From assembly GCA_944380725.1 (NCBI GenBank), contig CALWIK010000010.1:1-43385 (forward strand): a DNA stretch of 43,385 bases. Direction: 5' to 3'. Below the pieces are notes generated by a model, which was not told the DNA's origin, searched no databases, and saw only the letters and a list, made by a program, of their open reading frames with translations. Positions within the stretch are counted from its first letter, which is position 1. The number at the start of each line of letters is the position of its first letter. The stretch is from an uncultured Clostridia bacterium (lineage in GTDB: Bacteria; Bacillota; Clostridia; Oscillospirales; Acutalibacteraceae). The position numbers and the translations under genes were made by a program. This document shows, one piece after another, positions 43,373 to 43,385 of this stretch.

Positions 43373-43385
43373 GAATAAAAAATAT

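Larger units (their letters stand above)
40128..43385. mobile_element. Phage-derived element inserted in cotJC (left part)
   Basis: Begins at the broken cotJC and carries, in order, a large serine recombinase reading toward the junction, then phage-type genes on the plus strand. The gene density, overlapping starts and strong SDs are phage-like. Base composition changes near 42780 and 43260, where GC-rich stretches contrast with the AT-rich chromosome. It continues past the window; size and right end are unknown. Confidence 0.8.

Noticed and set aside
43260-43385. 5' end of a group II intron (GTGCGC...) at the RusA break
   Set aside because: The start resembles an intron boundary, but the following bases do not form the expected domain I, and a related copy at 42820 has no such start.

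Overview
The window is AT-rich chromosomal DNA from an endospore-forming, low-GC Gram-positive bacterium, most likely a member of the Clostridia. The evidence is spore genes (spoIID, spoIIP, gpr, cotJA/JB/JC), strong AGGAGG-type Shine-Dalgarno (SD) sequences, the Firmicutes-type L27 N-terminal extension next to its protease gene prp, and the gene order rplU-prp-rpmA-obg-mrnC. I cannot name a genus or species from sequence alone.

Layout. 1-4351: the 5' part of polA (running off the left edge), then dusB, degV and a mazF-type toxin gene with no antitoxin beside it. 4461-12252 (minus strand): a secreted protein with a Gln/Pro/Asn/Gly-rich tail, a phosphohexomutase, an M18 aminopeptidase, a lytic transglycosylase, tsaC/sua5, prfA and a DUF951 gene. 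12302-13733: a biotin salvage operon, birA-bioY. 13802-24651: gap, an unknown membrane protein, spoIID, two TrkA-type potassium-channel regulators, prmC, a two-component system with a lipoprotein of DxDxDG repeats, trmB and a Ser/Asn/Thr-rich surface protein. 24783-27661: a small membrane protein, spoIIP, gpr and rpsT. 27885-31384: a three-gene surface polysaccharide operon (sugar transferase, DegT aminotransferase, O-antigen ligase-like). 31395-39337: a phospholipase C-like protein, an rRNA m5C methyltransferase, a 30-residue Asn/Gln/Lys peptide, a YitT-family protein, the mrnC-obg-rpmA-prp-rplU cluster and tyrS.

39411-43385 is the accessory part. The spore-coat operon cotJA-cotJB-cotJC is intact until codon 68 of cotJC, where the reading frame ends abruptly directly after the conserved metal-ligand motif GTEELAH. 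Ten bases further on lies the stop codon of a convergent, full-length large serine recombinase (534 aa). Phage-type genes follow: a small membrane protein, a Zn-finger protein, a DUF1071/Sak-like single-strand annealing protein and a RusA-like resolvase. The phage genes carry lesions (a T-tract frameshift, an in-frame amber codon, frame-shifted GC-rich 3' tails), whereas the recombinase is intact. This is what a domesticated, skin-like intervening element in a sporulation gene would look like, excised by its recombinase to rebuild cotJC in the mother cell. The right end and the 3' half of cotJC lie outside the window, so this remains an inference.

Smaller signals include a good SigE-type promoter inside the gpr-spoIIP intergenic region, a SigE-like -10 ahead of cotJ, two genes whose only strong SD is separated from the start codon by a stem-loop, a GPR protease with a propeptide of only about six residues, and a terminator splitting rpmA from obg. 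No tRNA, rRNA, CRISPR array, T-box or metabolite riboswitch was found, and apart from the interrupted element no stretch over 300 bases lacks a gene.
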